Source: Mesaphorura yosii
Taxonomy: Eukaryota; Arthropoda; Collembola; Poduromorpha; Tullbergiidae
Direction of reading: 5' to 3'
Assembly: GCA_009869945.1 (NCBI GenBank)
Contig: WIXG01000005.1
Span: forward strand, 1 to 64,000
DNA length: 64,000 nt
The position numbers and the translations under genes were made by a program. The notes under the pieces are model-generated. The model saw only the letters and a program-made list of their open reading frames with translations. It had not been told where the DNA came from and did no database searches. Positions 12,061-26,867 of this stretch are shown here, one piece after another (within the stretch, counting starts at the first letter, position 1; each line of letters opens with the position of its first letter).

Positions 12061-14629
12061 CTAAATGCAACAAAACACAATTTCATAAATGAATTCTCAT
12101 GTAATGGAATTTCTTTTCTATTTCCTTCCCTGCCTTAAATTGTTAACAGTTGAAATAATAAAGAGACAACGACGCTTTTAAAGTTGCAGTTTAAGTCGCA
12201 AAACGAGCGTTGTTTCCTCTCGTAATTTTTATGACAAAAGTTGTCGTCGAGAAAGAATCGTTACAATAAAAATTGAAAACTTTACATATTTGAGGCACTT
12301 TTCGCCGTCTAAATACTTTGCTAGACTCAAGCCGGGCTGGGGCAGTTATGCAGTTCAGAACGGGTTGGAGATCCGAATCTGGGACCCATTATAAAGTTTT
12401 CAGCGCCAAAGTACCTTTATTCTAGCGAAACCAGATAAAAGACACTTTCTTTTTCTTTTCCCTGTCCTTCATTAGAAATAGGATAAAATGAAAGAAAGTG
12501 AAAACACGAATGCTAAATTGTCCATGAACCGTTTCCACGTTGGAGAAATTACGTTTCTTTCCCTGCTTGAGCAAGAAATCACTGTGCATGAAAGAGGTAA
12601 TTTCGAGTCTGTTAACAGCTAGTCTGAAGTCTGAGAAAAACCTTCTTCTCATCTCGCCGTCATAATGGCTAATAGCATGTGTAATAATAATATGACACCG
12701 CATTTCGCATTGCGCGTCTGATAAACATGAAAATGCGAGTAAGACGCAGACGGCAAGCAAGAGTAATGTCGCTTTTTAGAGCGTGCGAATTGTGAAATGC
12801 AAATGTACCGCGTTCTCATGCGGTGGAGCAATAAAAAAGGAGTCGAACCATGAAAGTACCACAAACAACTGCGAGGAATCTGCAACTCATCCGCCATTTC
12901 CGTACTTAACTCCTGTTTACCATGCAAAACGCATAATTCGTGTTGTCGCCAGAAAAATCAGGGAAACATAGAAATGAAATATGGAGAGGAGAAACCTAAA
13001 TGACTAAAAGATGAGCGGGTTATTTTTGTCTTGCAGAAACGGCCATGCACATGGGACCCCGGGGACCAAATTGTAATTCTAACTGTTTATTTCGGATGCA
13101 ACCAACTGAACTTTGTGACAAGCAGTTTAAAAAAACGTCGCGTCTCAAATGCAAACTGCCAGAACTTTTTTTTTATCTGCCTTGTGTTGTAGGAACTGTG
13201 TTGAGGGAAAGTTAGTGCCAATATTTTAGCATACATCGAGCGAAGGCATTTTGCAATTTGCATGCCTCAACAAGCTCTATCCTTCCGTTTTCCATATTGA
13301 CCACTTATTTCCATTTTTCTGCAGTTTGCATGAAAGGAAATTAAATCCAACTTTCCGATTGTAAATTTTGTGTGGATGCTCATGCATCCACTCTTTCATA
13401 TGATGCACGGATGGACAAGTTTACAATGCAATTTACATGAGCTGAGCCAACTGTAAATAACACAAGGCGAAAACCATGCAAAATAGCAAAATTCTCCAGT
13501 TGCAGGACTTAACACGCATAATCCCTTTTGTACAGAGTTCGGATCCGGGATTATGGCACTACGCGGGAGGATATGAACAAAGTTCATGCACATGGTGGTA
13601 GTTCGTCTGTTGGAAAAAGTAGCAAAATATGATACACTTTCGAGCGGACAATGGAGCAGATTGTGCACATTTTTATATCTATATAAATGACCACACGACT
13701 GTCGCGCCGACGACCGGGACTTTTTCTTGGTCAGATGCGACATTTTAGCAAAGTAACAGAATGGAGCACTAACTACATAACGCAGACATTTGTGTAATGG
13801 CGTCCACGTATCCATGAAGGCAAGAAACATGAAACACGATGCGATACAAGAGTTCATAAGTTTTGTCGTCTTGTTCGTCGCTCGTCCTGGAATGCAGGAG
13901 GAGAAAGAAAGCAGGAAGGCAGGCAAGCACGCGAGCAAAAATAGAAAGTATTGGCGATAGTCATAAAGCAGATGTTGACTTGGCCGTAAAACTCTTTATG
14001 TGGACATTTTCGCTTACTAGTGTCAAAACTCTCCATAAAAAACAAAATCTGGAGTAATGTTTCGGCTTGCTAGACTTTCTGCTTTCTTTCGCACGCACGG
14101 CAGAGTCGCACGCAGCAGTTGTTTAACCTTAAATGCCTTCGTGTCCATTTGGATGGAACGATTACTCGGCGTCCTCTTTCTCTGAGAGCATAATCTTTCA
14201 AAGAGCCATCAGCGTTATGTTTATAACTAAATGAAGTTTACTTTGTACTATTTATTAAATCTAGCTTCCTGTATTGCAGAAGCACTGCTTGACTTGCGTT
14301 TTAAATAACGATCGTTTAATTCAGGATATAAAAATGCAATTATGAGCTCTAAATTCGTTCGAATTTGCCCTTGCACTCAGCATCTTCCCTCCTGCACTTG
14401 GAAACGTGAATGCGAAAATGCGATACGCGTAAGCGAGAGTAATCTGGGCATCAGCAGGAGGCCGCAATGGCAGTAGCCCGGCGGAATTGTATTAGAAGTG
14501 TTGAAATTTCAAATGTCCTACGCATTCGTACGCATCCGGAGAACTTTACATAAATCAGAAGTCGTAATAAAACGCGAATTCTCCAGAATGCTGTTTAATT
14601 TATCTTTCTTCCCCGCACCGTGGTCGTAC

Positions 14630-14686
14630 CTTTGCCTTCTTGGCAGCAGCCCGCTGAATTTTCCTCGCGTAGTAGTACATAGCCAT
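14630..14686 (-). CDS. Candidate first coding exon of gene 1
   Basis: A short minus-strand ORF begins at an ATG (14686-14684) in good start context (G at -3, G at +4), with an in-frame stop upstream. It encodes MAMYYYARKIQRAAAKKAK and ends in phase 0 at a GT donor (AAG then gtacga). Gene 1's first firm exon (12060) opens in phase 0 and has no start codon, so joining the two gives a complete reading frame across a 2.6-kb intron. The peptide is basic after a Tyr/Met-rich start; no family is recognised. Phase and position support it, but no homologue does. A different first exon elsewhere in 12-26 kb is possible. Confidence 0.35.
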
Positions 14687-17600
14687 GACAAAGCTGATGA
14701 TCGAATCTTGTGCTCGTGGTCGTAGTCAGAAAGTCAGAAGAAATGAACATCAAAAGTACGAAGAAAACCGAAGTAAAAGTTCTGTTCAGTAGTCGCCGTC
14801 ATCGTCAGTGTAAATGTCGAACACGAACGCGAAAATCGTTGTACTCAGAGTCATGGCGAAGGTATGAAAGGAACAAGAAGTCGGGCAAGACTCTTCATCG
14901 TCGTCATCTTCGTTCACTTTAACTTTCACTTCCATCTCCGCCACTTTTCTCCACAATTTTCTGGAAATAAGGTTTATTGCCTGTGGAGCGGCGCTGGCTC
15001 TCGCGCACAGGCGTCGGAGACGCGCACAACATGTGTCGCTGACACATTGCCCGATATGCGATGAATTCGAGTGGGCTTCTTATCGCAGACACGAATACGC
15101 TGGGAGTCTCTTGATGTCTGCAGTTTACACCTTGAGATGCGTACTTTTTGTGGAACGACTCCGACTCGGCATTTTAGACACAAAAGCACCGCACAGAGGA
15201 GCGTGAAGAAGAAAAGTTTATGTTGACGCTCAAAACGAGAAGTAGAAGCAAAGCGTTTGCCGTCTCCTGTTCACGAGACCCAGATCCCAGATTAACGAAT
15301 TCAATCCAAACTCGCAACTTTTTTCATCTTCCGCCTTTCACAAAAATTGAGTCGAGGAAACTTCAACTCAGAAAATGAAACCTTAAACAAGAGCTGCCAT
15401 TCCCATTTTATGCCTTGCCGTTCCTCCAGCACAATGAACACTAAATACGTTTGAAACTAATTTCTCATTCAGGTATCAAAACAAGAGACGAACACGTGAG
15501 TTAATTACATGAACAAATGAACTAATCAGACGAAATTAGGCACCCAGATCACAAACACAATCATAATAAAACAAAAACTAGTTTATAATTGCTGATGTGT
15601 GATCACAGTTGCCTTTGCATTGCGTACGGGATCAACTTTTCCACTTTGAGCCTAAGTCCAATTCATTACGAGTAAGCACGTTTCACAGCAATAAAATTGT
15701 AATTGAAAAGGGTAAAAGATTTATGATTTGATTTCTTATCGTGATTCCAGAGAAGACATTTGTCTCTCTGTTCGTCTGCTGGCTGAAAATTGAGCTTTCG
15801 CTTTGTAATATCTCCTATCTGCTTCTTTTTCACGATCCAGCCGACGGAGGAAGTGGAGAAATGGAAAATTGATGTTGGCTGTTTTCGGTGCAGCCTCCTT
15901 CCAAAGTTATCTTCACGGGGAGCACAAGAAAAAGTTGTTCTTAATGCGAACGCGAGTCGTGCACAACTGAATCCAAATGGGCAATAGATATTTACGTTTA
16001 TGGAACTCTGCAACTCGCTTGCCGCTGCCGACTTGCCCGAGCTGGTGGTTCTTCACGCAGAGAGCAGTCACAGTCAGTGCGTGAGCTCGCAGCGTGTTGA
16101 AAGTGGCAAGACGGTGGAGGGATGAGATGCGAAATCGGAGCAACTTTACCAGACCTGACTGAGCCTACTGGGCTTTTCTGCATAACAAGTTTCAGGAGCT
16201 TTTCCGCTTTCTTTCTGTCTGGTGAAAGTTGCGTCGACGTCTAAGCTCCGCTGTGCCCTTTATTTTGCAAGTAACTTTACATTACCACAATCAAGAATGA
16301 AAAACTCTGCGTTACAATTCGTGTCAACTAACCGAACGGGGTTTTATGCCATGTTTCTAGCCCGTACTGGCATCCGTCAAAATACACCATAGCTAAGAAA
16401 ACAATAACCTTCGGTGTAAAATCAACTGTCCGTACATCAGTAGGGCGATGCAATCGGGAGTAATTCAATCTTGTCTTTGTCTTTTGCAAATAAACAGGCA
16501 CCGGGAAAAGAAAGCATGACGAGACGATGCTTCTGGGTCTGAATGAGCAACGATAACAATTTATTGCCAAATCCGAGCCAGACGTGGTGGGAGGAAAGGT
16601 GACGAGAAACAGATAAAAACAAAAGTCGTAGACAATATAATCCAATTGATATTGTCAGCCGTCACTTCGTGCGGGATTGGAATGGAACGCAAGACAAGAA
16701 GGTAAAAAAGCTCGTGTTGATATTGCCCTTTTGCCGCCGTGATGTGATTGAGCTGTATTGCACTGTACTGTGAATATTGAACAATTGTTTCAGCTCATAA
16801 AAACATGATGTCTGTGGTTACACTTTATTGAATATGAAGGCTTCGCCGTTTTGGCGCTGGCTTTTGTACTTTGCACCCATTCCAAAATATTGTTAAATTG
16901 ATTCCATTCCAATGCTCTCAAGTTAAAACTTTATGTGTACGTGTATCTGTTTTAAATATTGTCTGTAGGCTATACATAAAACGAAGCCATTCTTCCGCCT
17001 GAACAGATTTTGCGATCTGCGTACAAAGTTGGCTTGCGTGACTAAACTAATTACAACTTTTTTCACTTCTATTCTGTTTTCTGCCTCATAGACAACAAAA
17101 CCGAACCGATGCAAAGAGAACTTCTGTTGATATGTGGAAGTCAGAATGCTCTGTGCGCCCACAATGCAATCTAGTAATGGAACTCCAACTGGAATACGAT
17201 CGGAGTCAAAAAGTCAACAACAATGGACTTTCAGGGAACGAAAACATTTCTTCTTCGTGTATTACAGCATCCAGTTCCAATTACGCTTGCCGTGCACAAA
17301 AATGTGGCCATCGCCCTCATAAATTCGGATTTTCTTATTTCAGGTGACGTCAATAAAATATCGCTGTGTGTATTTTGCATCATATGCGAAAATAATTTAG
17401 TTATAAATATTAATAAAATACTGTCTATTGCCAGTGCCAGCCAAGTAGAGATTTATGAAGTGGGAAATATACCTCCGCAGCAAATAGGAGAATGGAAACT
17501 GTGTAAGGATTGAAGTATTGATCGGCTTAAATATTCAGCGTTATGCTAAAATTTTATAAACTTTATCCCGAGACTGCGAAGAAAATTGCTTTGCTATGAA

Positions 17601-20600
17601 AAAAGTGTGTAAAAATTTCATTTTCGTGACATCTCATTTGGGTAGTGTTGTTGTTTATGCACGCGGCCCCGATTTACTTTGCATTTGCACACAATTTGCG
17701 AAGACTATCGTTTTTCGTCTTCCACATTTGTGAGGCCTGGCCAGGCAATGGCTTTTAAAAGCAGACCGACACGATTTCGATGTTCACGCCCACGCCTGTG
17801 CGGCGCACATCAGATTGATTTAATCAGCTACCAAACAATCACTTCTTCCGGAAATATTACACGCATTCCTCTGCCTTGCATTGTGCTTTGCCTCCGTTCT
17901 AGTTATGAATATTTCGATTCAACTTTCGTCCTGTTCTGTTATTGAATTCCAAGAAACCTCATTTATTCAAAATTCACGCTGTTCAGTTTACTACGCCTCG
18001 CTTTTCAACTTTGTTGCGCTGCAATTCCTCCAATTTCTCTATTGAATGTCCCTAATGGTAATAATAGTAAAGGAAAAGTTGCCTATTTGGGCACAATCGC
18101 ATAAAAAGATTGGAGCTGTTTTGCAGTTTCGCATTGCATTGCTCAAAACTTCCATTTGAATGCGCTGTTATTATGAAACTGGTTTTCTTCTTCCTCCTTT
18201 GACGATGAAAGAATTGGTGGAGATTGTGACAATAATTTCGTATGCAAAATACGAGTTAAAACCATGAAAGGAACGGAGTGGAGTAAGCAACAAACCTTTT
18301 CATTCTTTCATAGCATTCTTCTATTTCCAAACATTCGATTTCGGACTGCGTACTCCAATTATGAGAAACGGGTTCTGCTTTCTGCTTCCTACGCATTTGA
18401 CAAACTCGATAGAAAAAGGATGTGCGCAACCAGCATGGAATTTTAAATTCACTTGAAGTCCGAGTCAATAGCATTCGAACGACAATTCAAATCGTAATCA
18501 ACACTTGACTCATTTATGGCAGGAAAATTCCTAAGTACCTGCGCGCTGGTTCACAACAATTTGATTTTAGTATTAGAGCACTCGTCTTCATTTTGAAAGC
18601 ATGGCCTCTGCATCTGCAGTTATTGCTGAAGAAACAATGTTCCAGCACCTGAAAAAATAACGAAAGATAGGAAATTGAAAAATGTTTCAGCGACGCTCTT
18701 CTCAACTTGACTATTCTCAAGTTGCACTTCCTTATTCCATCTTCGTCATGCTAAAACACTTGCGATATTTTTTACTCCAAGTTTATTAATGTGATTATGA
18801 TTATTGGAACTTGGGACAGTAGTGCAGTGCAGAGGTGCCATCAGGGGTAATCAGATTTTGAGCGCTTTGCTCTCACGCACTGAGGTAAATGAGTTACTGC
18901 CGCCGGAGTGTCCTTTCGCACACAAACCATGCAATAAATGCTGAAGTGCCACACATTGCCAGACCTCGACCAAAGCGCGCCGGTTCACCCCGTAATGAAA
19001 TGAAATCCAAAATGATGGGAGATTGCAAATTGCAAATGGAGTTATCGCACTTCCTTTGACTTCCATCCACACCAGCACTAAAGATAAACGCGAATTCGAA
19101 TTCTATTGTTACCGACTGGCGACGGTAGTGCCTTGGCAGAGTTGGGCTAATTTAGGCAGAGTGCAGGAATTGGAATCCCTAAATTTGATTTGTCGCCGTC
19201 GCGTCGGCCGATGCTTTACGTAGGCGTAAAATAAATGGCAAGGGAAGACCCGAACAGAATTAGGGTATAAAATTAGGACAGACGACAGAAGTCATTCACA
19301 TTTACGCTTGCGTTGCCAAACGCTAATAAAGTTTCTTACAATTCTTCTGCACATGCTCAATTGCTTTACAGTTTCAAAAGTTGGGTCTCCTGCAAGTAGA
19401 ACCGAAAAGTAGAAGAATGTTCGAAGGTACGCCGAATTCTTAACTCCACGAAGCCAACACGGCCAGCCAATACTGGGTGAAGAAATTGTGACAGAATTGA
19501 AATCGTGTACAAGACGCGTATGAAAATCTCAATGCGAGCTCTGCGGGAGAAGAAACGCGTCAAATTTATTCACTGAAGCATAAAGCGTGCGTGTTACCTT
19601 GATTCATGCAATTGGTAAAATGGAATTTCTATTTATCGGCGAGCATACGATTTTTCTCTATGGCAGGCATGCATGCAAGCCGAATCTGACTGCCTTACTC
19701 TACTTTCTAGGCTTCTACCTGGGAGATGGAACAGCCTCTGGATGGCAGAATTTATGATATAAAAATGGAACAATAAATATTACTATTCGAGTACGTACTT
19801 GTAAGTGCTCACGTCTGTCCTCACTTGAACGGAATTCAACAATGAACAATGCAGTGCACGTGTTAGATGTTTGGAATCGTGCGCATGTGGATGACAGGAA
19901 ATTGACATGAAAGAGAGGTGAATTGAGTAACTTTTCCCAGTTTCGCATTGGCATCGACCGATACCGGCAGTTTTTCGTGTGGAATTCCCACATTTTTCAT
20001 TGCGGCGGGCCGAGGCTGAGATTTGGTTCTTCATATTCCATGTCCGAATGAGGGCAATCAAGCAATTCTTGAGCAGTTGATGAACCCTCACGACTGATTA
20101 TTGAAAGTCGAAGTTCGGTTGAAACATCGTCAAGAATACTTAGCTCAGCGCTCTCCGGAACTGTTGTTTCATGTTTGTAGTAGTTAAGCTTTTATCCAAG
20201 GTTCTTGACGGCGCGGCGTCTCAAGAAAACCGAAACTTCCTCTTCTTGGATTCATATTTACTTGTCTTCCCACTTGCCTAAGTTCGTTTCTTCTAATTAA
20301 CTGATTCGATGGGTAAACAACTTGACGTAAGAGCAGATACCAGACGTGGCTTAAGCTTAAGGCCCTGATTTCATTCCAACAACCCACATATCACTGGTTT
20401 CAGAACACAATACAATGAATCAAGAATCAAGGACTATCATTTTTCAGATACCCCTCAAGGGGCGATAGCAGCCGTGAGTTTTGATTTGGTTTTGTATTAT
20501 TTATCGTCACACCTCATTCTTGGTATTCCGAAACAAGTATGAGTATGACAATATGACATGCCATATGTAACGAAACTGGGACCGGAATGGCGTGGAATTA

Positions 20601-21780
20601 ACTCAGCGTGGCGTAAAGAATTTTCATGGCAAGAGAGACCCTTTTCAACAATGTTTACGTGGGTCGAAGGCTGTGTGCCACTGCGGCTGTGGCGTGGCTT
20701 GCCGGAAACAGAAAAGATAATACAAGCACAAAAATCTGACGAGTGTCATCGAGTCTTTGAAGATGCGCCGCACCCCAACAAACGCCAACGCGGCTCGTTC
20801 GTTGTGCTTTTCGATTTTGTGATCCTCAGTTTCGTTCTTGAAGTGATCATGGTCGTAGGCAGTCAGCTTGAGACTTGAGTGCTGTGCTTCATGTCTTGTG
20901 TCGTGTATTCATGAATTGACAACAAAGCCCTCATCTCTGTCTAAAATTGAGTAATGGATTATAAAGGAACTTAATTCGATGAAAGTGTATGGGATCGATG
21001 CATGTGTAAATGAAATTTCAAAATCCTACTCCAGCATCAGCGTCAACAATATCACAACACGTCTCAGCAAGAGCTCTCGGCTTTCCCGCTTTCTGCGTGC
21101 AAGGCAGTGAGCCCAAAATCAGTGAATTTCACTTTGACAGTTTTCTCCAGTAACCTTAATGCAATTTCATTTGCGTCTCTTCGTCGCGCTCGCTCACGTT
21201 CACTTCCCCAACACGATACTCATGCCAAAATCACAGATAGCACTTTCTGCTTTCAGAGCGATCGCATTATTCGGGGCGCAACGCACAGAGTGCGTCTCAT
21301 TTTATTTTATCCACACTCTAAACTTTATTCATCTGCAGAAGATATTTATATTGAATTGTTCGGAGGATGTTGTTCAATATTTCACAGGAATATTTTGCAT
21401 CATTCAGAATAATGTGAGAAATTCTTGGCGCGGCCGTCTCCAAATCTGCATGTCCCTCCTCGGCAACAAATTACAGAATTCTGCTCGCACGTTCTCGTGT
21501 CTTTGAAAGTTTTCGAATCTGTAAACGAGTGTTTAGTATCCCTTTGAGTTAAACACTCCTGCCCTAAGACAGTGCGGTGCGGGGCTCGATTTCTTTTCTT
21601 TTTTCCTTTCGCGTCGCAGTTTATCTCAAAAGTTACAAAAAGTGGAATTATTCAAGTGAAAACACGAGACATTGTGTGTATAATCTTTTCTTTATTCGGT
21701 CTGCCTTTTCCTGCTCTTTACTTTATCAGAACTGCGATGAAAATGAAACCGAAAGTATAAAAACACCACAATTTTTCCTT

Positions 21781-22320
21781 CGCCCTGGCGGCTTAATCCT
21801 AGAATAGGTCCCACTCGCCAAATGCAATGAATAAAGTGACATTGGGAAGATCTCGGTGAGTACATTACGAAACAGCTCGAATTGGGGGGGGAGGGGAAGC
21901 GCTTCCAACTAAAGTTACAGCGCTTCCAAGATTTAGTTGATGCAGCCATTCTAGGCACTGGTGTTGTGTCATTACTCCTAGCAACGTGTTTAACTTCCAC
22001 ACTAGGAAACAGTTTTTGTACTAATGATTACTTTAACTAGCTTAGGTTAAGTTCGGTCCGGCGCGAAGCGAGCGTGCGATGCATTCACATGAAACCGGGC
22101 CGCCGCCTTAGTTGACACCCTTGACAACGCTTTACCATATTCACACAGTGTAATAAGCCTCGGACGAACGTAGATTTGCTACGAAAACGTGATCTTGGAA
22201 GCGTTTCTCCCTCCCCCAAATGTGACCTGTTTCGTAATGTACTCATCGAGATCTTTCCAATGACACTTCATTCATTGCATTTGGCGAGTGGGACCTATAC
22301 TAGTATTTTTCCGCCCTGGC
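21781..22320. repeat. Fold-back (long inverted repeat) element between genes 1 and 2
   Basis: The left arm (about 21781-21908) pairs with the right arm (about 22194-22320). Shared blocks include taggtcccactcgccaaat, tgcaatgaat, agatctcg-tgagtacatt and acgaaaca, then a G-run and cgcttccaa. The left arm is followed by a second copy of gcgcttccaa at 21919-21928. The spacer has a GC-rich patch (22055-22115) that contrasts with the AT-rich surroundings. Open frames crossing the arms are by-products of the repeat. Its family is unknown, and its words differ from those of the other two fold-backs. Confidence 0.8.
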
Positions 22321-25300
22321 TGGTGCTGGTGCCATATATTACTTACGTTAGGAGAAACGAGAACGAGAAGTGGAGTGTAAGAGATGTGTACATTTTTATA
22401 CGAAGGGGTTCGCCAAATAGTCGCAGAAAGTTTGAACGTTCACGAATTTTTCGCTTTCAGCCACGAGTTGGAAACGAAACTCAGAAGATCGGGGTATGTT
22501 GTGTACTTGCTGAAAGAAAACGAGTCGAGTTGAGATTCTGGCGCAGAGATGAGCAGCTTAAGCAAACTTTATTCGCATTCTCTACAGATTTGAAGAAACG
22601 AAAGCCGTGTAGCTTCGGCCGTGGAGGTATCGGGATTAGAGCCCGCTGTTTATTATCTTCGAACAGAATACGCCCAACTAAAAACGGAAAAGTTTTCTCT
22701 ATTTTTTCTCATTTCCTCAAACTTTCCATCCTTTCATTTTTACCAAACCAACACCAAAGGTGTCTCGAGTGAACGTGTGGCGTATGCAGAACGCATGTAA
22801 AACAAAGCGCGAGTGCGTTGAGTCGCCTGTCGCTGCAAAGACAACAAATCTGGCTTGTCGGCTCGACGAAGTCGGGGATACACAAGACACGAGAGACGAG
22901 ACGCAGCTGTACAATTTGCAGTTGTTGTTCAATAAGATTGAAGTTAACTCCACGCAACTTTCTTTTCCTCATTTTCTCGGCTTGTCTGGCAGCACCGCAC
23001 CGCGTGGATTTCGTTTTGTTTGAATAAATTGTATCGTACGCGTACGCGTGTTCGTGGTGGATGCAAATTCTTCAAATAGAATCTACATTTTTCTTCCTTT
23101 CAAGTTTTGCAGACCCATGGCCTGAACAGGTGTGGTTTGTGCACGCAGCACAAGCGAGAATTGTGCAAAGCCCAAGACAGACATGGCCTTGCGTGTAAAT
23201 AAGTGCACGAGAGAGTGACAATCTCCCAGGCGAATTTTTGTCTTGAAAGAAAAGCTTAGAAAGAAGTTTACCCTGAACCAAGCTGAAGCCTGAAGCACAC
23301 AGCACAAAACAGCAGCAGTGTGGAGAAAAAAGGGAAAGACAAAAATAAATATTTGATATCCGAAAAAGAGACAAGATTTATATACCGGGTGAATTTTCTT
23401 ATCCATCAAAAGTCAGCTTTTGAATATTTTCGCGTACCAGGCGAGTTCAGGGATGGTCGCACTGGGATGAGCAAACATGAAGTTTTAAAAATGTGCGCCT
23501 TCGTTGGGGCAATATTTCTCACCAGTGCACCAGCACAGGAGCACAGGACAAGAAGGTCAAAACAAATGACTGCTTGGCCAAAGAACAAGCACCTGCATGT
23601 TTCAAATATAGCACTTTGTGCATTTAATTCGCATGGGACAGGAGCCCGTTTTAATGGAGCTTAAATGAAAAAAAACTTAATCCTAAAAATTGGCAGCTTG
23701 GCCAAATCCAAAATGATGAAATGACCACAAGATGTTCAGAATGTGTCTGAATAACAGATTGCCTTAATTCTTGCTCTTTGACTTTGACTTTGCAATGCGA
23801 GAGAAAGTTTAGCAAGTCGTCGATAAAGAGCAACGGCAATTTCGCAAGGCAAAGTCCAGAGACGGAGAAGAGGAAACGTGCCATTACTCAACTTGAGACG
23901 AAGATGATACGCTGCCATTCTGCCTGGCCAGAGTGAAAGCGTCAGCGTCTCCGTTTTGACTTGACCATTTTTCGTTTGGTTGTGAAACGCTGACGAACAA
24001 AACAAGTTGCAACAACAACATGCTAGATTCTCCACATCGCATCGTGGCCGTGGCTGCTGTTGCTTGGTTAGTTTCTCATTTCTCTGCAGTTCCAGAGTAT
24101 TATTATGGTCTCATGATTTATTATAATGCTGGCTGCTTCTGCCTACTATGCAAGACTTTGGTCTAGTCTTGGTCTGTTGCAGTGCGACGCGTATTTGTGA
24201 GTTTGTGCTTTCCATTTTCTATTTTTGAGGGTAATGTATTCTCATTCTTCGTATCGCAAGTACTGAGCAGTGTTCATTCAAAAGAATGATTGATCATTGT
24301 GCATTTAGCTGCCGCTGCCACTGCTTGCTCGAAACAGCGCTGTGGTTTGGTTATTCATGTCATCACTTTATTTAAATATATGGAAAGTCGCTGCGCGAGC
24401 TGCAGCGTGACTGTTGCCGTTGCCGAAACTTCCCTCGAAATAATTACGCTATTGTTATGCGATCACATGGCGAGAGATTGGAGCAGCTAAAGCAACCAGC
24501 CCATTCGTCCCCATTAACTCATGACTCCTGCCCTCTTTGTTACATCTTTATCGTACACGAGGCATTATTCAATGGTGCAGTGGCTGGATGTGCTGGCTTC
24601 CGGAAGATGAGCAAAGTAGACAATAATCACACACTAATTTTTCCGACGAGCTCTTAATGATGACAAGTTGTATTTAGATTAATTTTATTTTCCGCGTGTC
24701 GTCTCGTAATGGGAGACGTCAGAGTAAATACCGCGCGTGACTCGCCGCGTCGTCGTCAACTTTCTCATTTGCGTTTGCGTTTATATAGAACTAATGTGTT
24801 TTCATGGAATATTATCCAAACCATCGTCTTCATATCTCCCCAGCACACAAGGATCTCCTTCAAACTCAGACGCATCGTTTGCGAGGATGAGCCTCAATTA
24901 ATGAAATAATCTCTTTCCTCTCCAGCGCCAAAACACGCTTGCACACTTGATTTCACTTCATTTGGCACAGTCTCATTTTAATTGTTAGTGCGCTTTCTGT
25001 TTTCTGCTGTCAGCACTTTTCGGGTTTAATACCAGTTCCAACACTTTGCACATGAGGAATTAAAATCAACACAAGCCTGCCACTGTCATTAATTGTTCCT
25101 AATGCTCAGCCCCAACTTCATCGTCTTATCTTTCGCGATAAATGCAAATGATAAATGACACGTCATCAACATCTCAGAAATTTGTTTATCTTGACTTTCC
25201 ACTCAGTGAAAGCTCTCACTTTCGGAAAGCCAGAAGCCTTCCGGCCGGAAAGCGTAAATGAATGAACACGTGCGCATTCGGTGCGTTATGGTGGGATTAA

Positions 25301-25983
25301 TTTCAATCGAGTTGCAAATTGCGTACTTCAGTCAAGAGGTTCAATGTGTTTCTATAAAAGTTCCAGCACCCCTAAAGCTAAGACGTGATGGCGGCACCCA
25401 CGTCAGACTATTCGTCAGTTGGACACTTCGCTCAGATCCAATTATTTTAATGAAAACATTCCCTCCGCATTCGCATTCGTGAAATGTGCTCAATTAATTG
25501 AATTGCCGGCGTGACGTTATTGTTACAAACGCCGGTTAATTGAAAGCGGAAAGTTTATCAAAAATCGATGCGCCATAAGCCGAAAGTCTGACAAAAGGAC
25601 TTGACGGTTGTGGGAGAATGCGAATGTTTTATTTGAAATTTAGCCTTTTGTTTATCTTTCGGTCCCGACGTTTCCATTCCTCCTCGCATGTTTTTGATGG
25701 AAGAACGCTGCTGGAACTGGAATTATATTTCAGTCCAAAGTATGTATTAAAGTAATGAGGTTCTTTTGTGGTGGCAATTTTCAAAGAGAAGCAGAGTCCG
25801 AAACTGAGTCCCACATATAGAGCCTTTCAGCCGATGGTCCGATCGCTCTTCTTTTGGAATGCTTCCTGGAATCAGTGATTGAATTTTGGACACTGGATGA
25901 ATGAATAATAACGGCACCGGCACGACAAATGACGAGGACGACTACAAAACTACAAATAGAGGATTCAATTTCATCATTTCGAT

Positions 25984-25989
25984 TTTATT
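25984..25989 (-). terminator. Possible polyadenylation signal, gene 2
   Basis: The nearest exact minus-strand AATAAA I found downstream of the gene 2 stop is about 880 bases away. A variant, ATTAAA, at 26591-26596 is nearer (about 270 bases). The gene may use the variant or have a long 3' UTR. Confidence 0.25.
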
Positions 25990-26867
25990 CTTTCAGCTAC
26001 ACGTACAAAAGGGTAAAAATATAAAATAACTCTTCCTGGTTCATGATTTACATACTGCACGAGGAAATGAATTAAAAACACAGAGTTCCGTAACAAGTAA
26101 TAATAAACGGACAAACTAGTTGGAGGTTGATAGTGCAAAATCCAGAAAATTATTTCATTACTAATTTAATTAGCTATAAATACTGATTGCTACTATTATG
26201 AGTTACGTTACAAAATACAATGCAAACATTTCTGTACAGTGGGATAGGCAGATTATCGGCTAAGTAAAAGCTGAGATGTATCAAAAGACATGACAGTGAA
26301 AATGTATGACTAGAGATCAATAATTTTAATGCACAACTGCACAACGATTAATTGCGGCTAAAAATAGGTGTACGAATGTAAAATATTTGGTGTAATATTG
26401 CATACTGTTAACTTAAACAAAGCAGTTTTATGGATAAACGTATAAAATTAGCCCGTTCTTGACAAAGTATCGTCCTGATTCTATTTTCCCGTCCCAACAG
26501 TCCCAAGAGTTTGTGAATATGAATTTTATATGACCTGTTTCTAGTTTCTTCGATGAACTTGTGCCGGCCGACTCTGGGAAGGCTCTACATTTTAATACAC
26601 CAACTTTGGAGCTATTGTGTTTTCGTATTTTTATGCGAAATGTTATTAATTGCATGAGAGATTTTCGCCCAACAAAAGAGCGGAAAGAAAAATAAAGCTG
26701 CAATAACAAAATAAGAATTCGGTGGACATAAACTAGGGCAGGAAGCGTAAACATTTTACATTCCACAAGAACATTTGATTCTTTGGGCAACTTCTCTGGA
26801 AAGGCGAGACATCATGCCATCAGCCCGACGTGGACTCTTCTTCCTTCTTCTGCGGAAAATGTACGAG

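Larger units (their letters stand above)
14687..26867. other. Intergenic region between the two RASGEF1-like genes
   Basis: This 12-kb spacer must hold the 3' UTR of gene 2 at its right end and the promoter of gene 1 at its left. The only structure I can support is the fold-back at 21781-22320. Scattered frames of up to 198 codons look like chance or repeat products. No remnant of a third RASGEF1 copy was noticed. Confidence 0.6.

Noticed and set aside
13396-13938. Minus-strand ORF of 180 codons
   Set aside because: Cys/Phe/Ser-rich with no family motif and no neighbouring splice-compatible exon; it overlaps a plus-strand ORF of similar quality.
22176-22772. Plus-strand ORF of 198 codons
   Set aside because: Its first third is the right arm of an inverted repeat whose left arm gives a matching minus-strand ORF. 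The rest has no motif.
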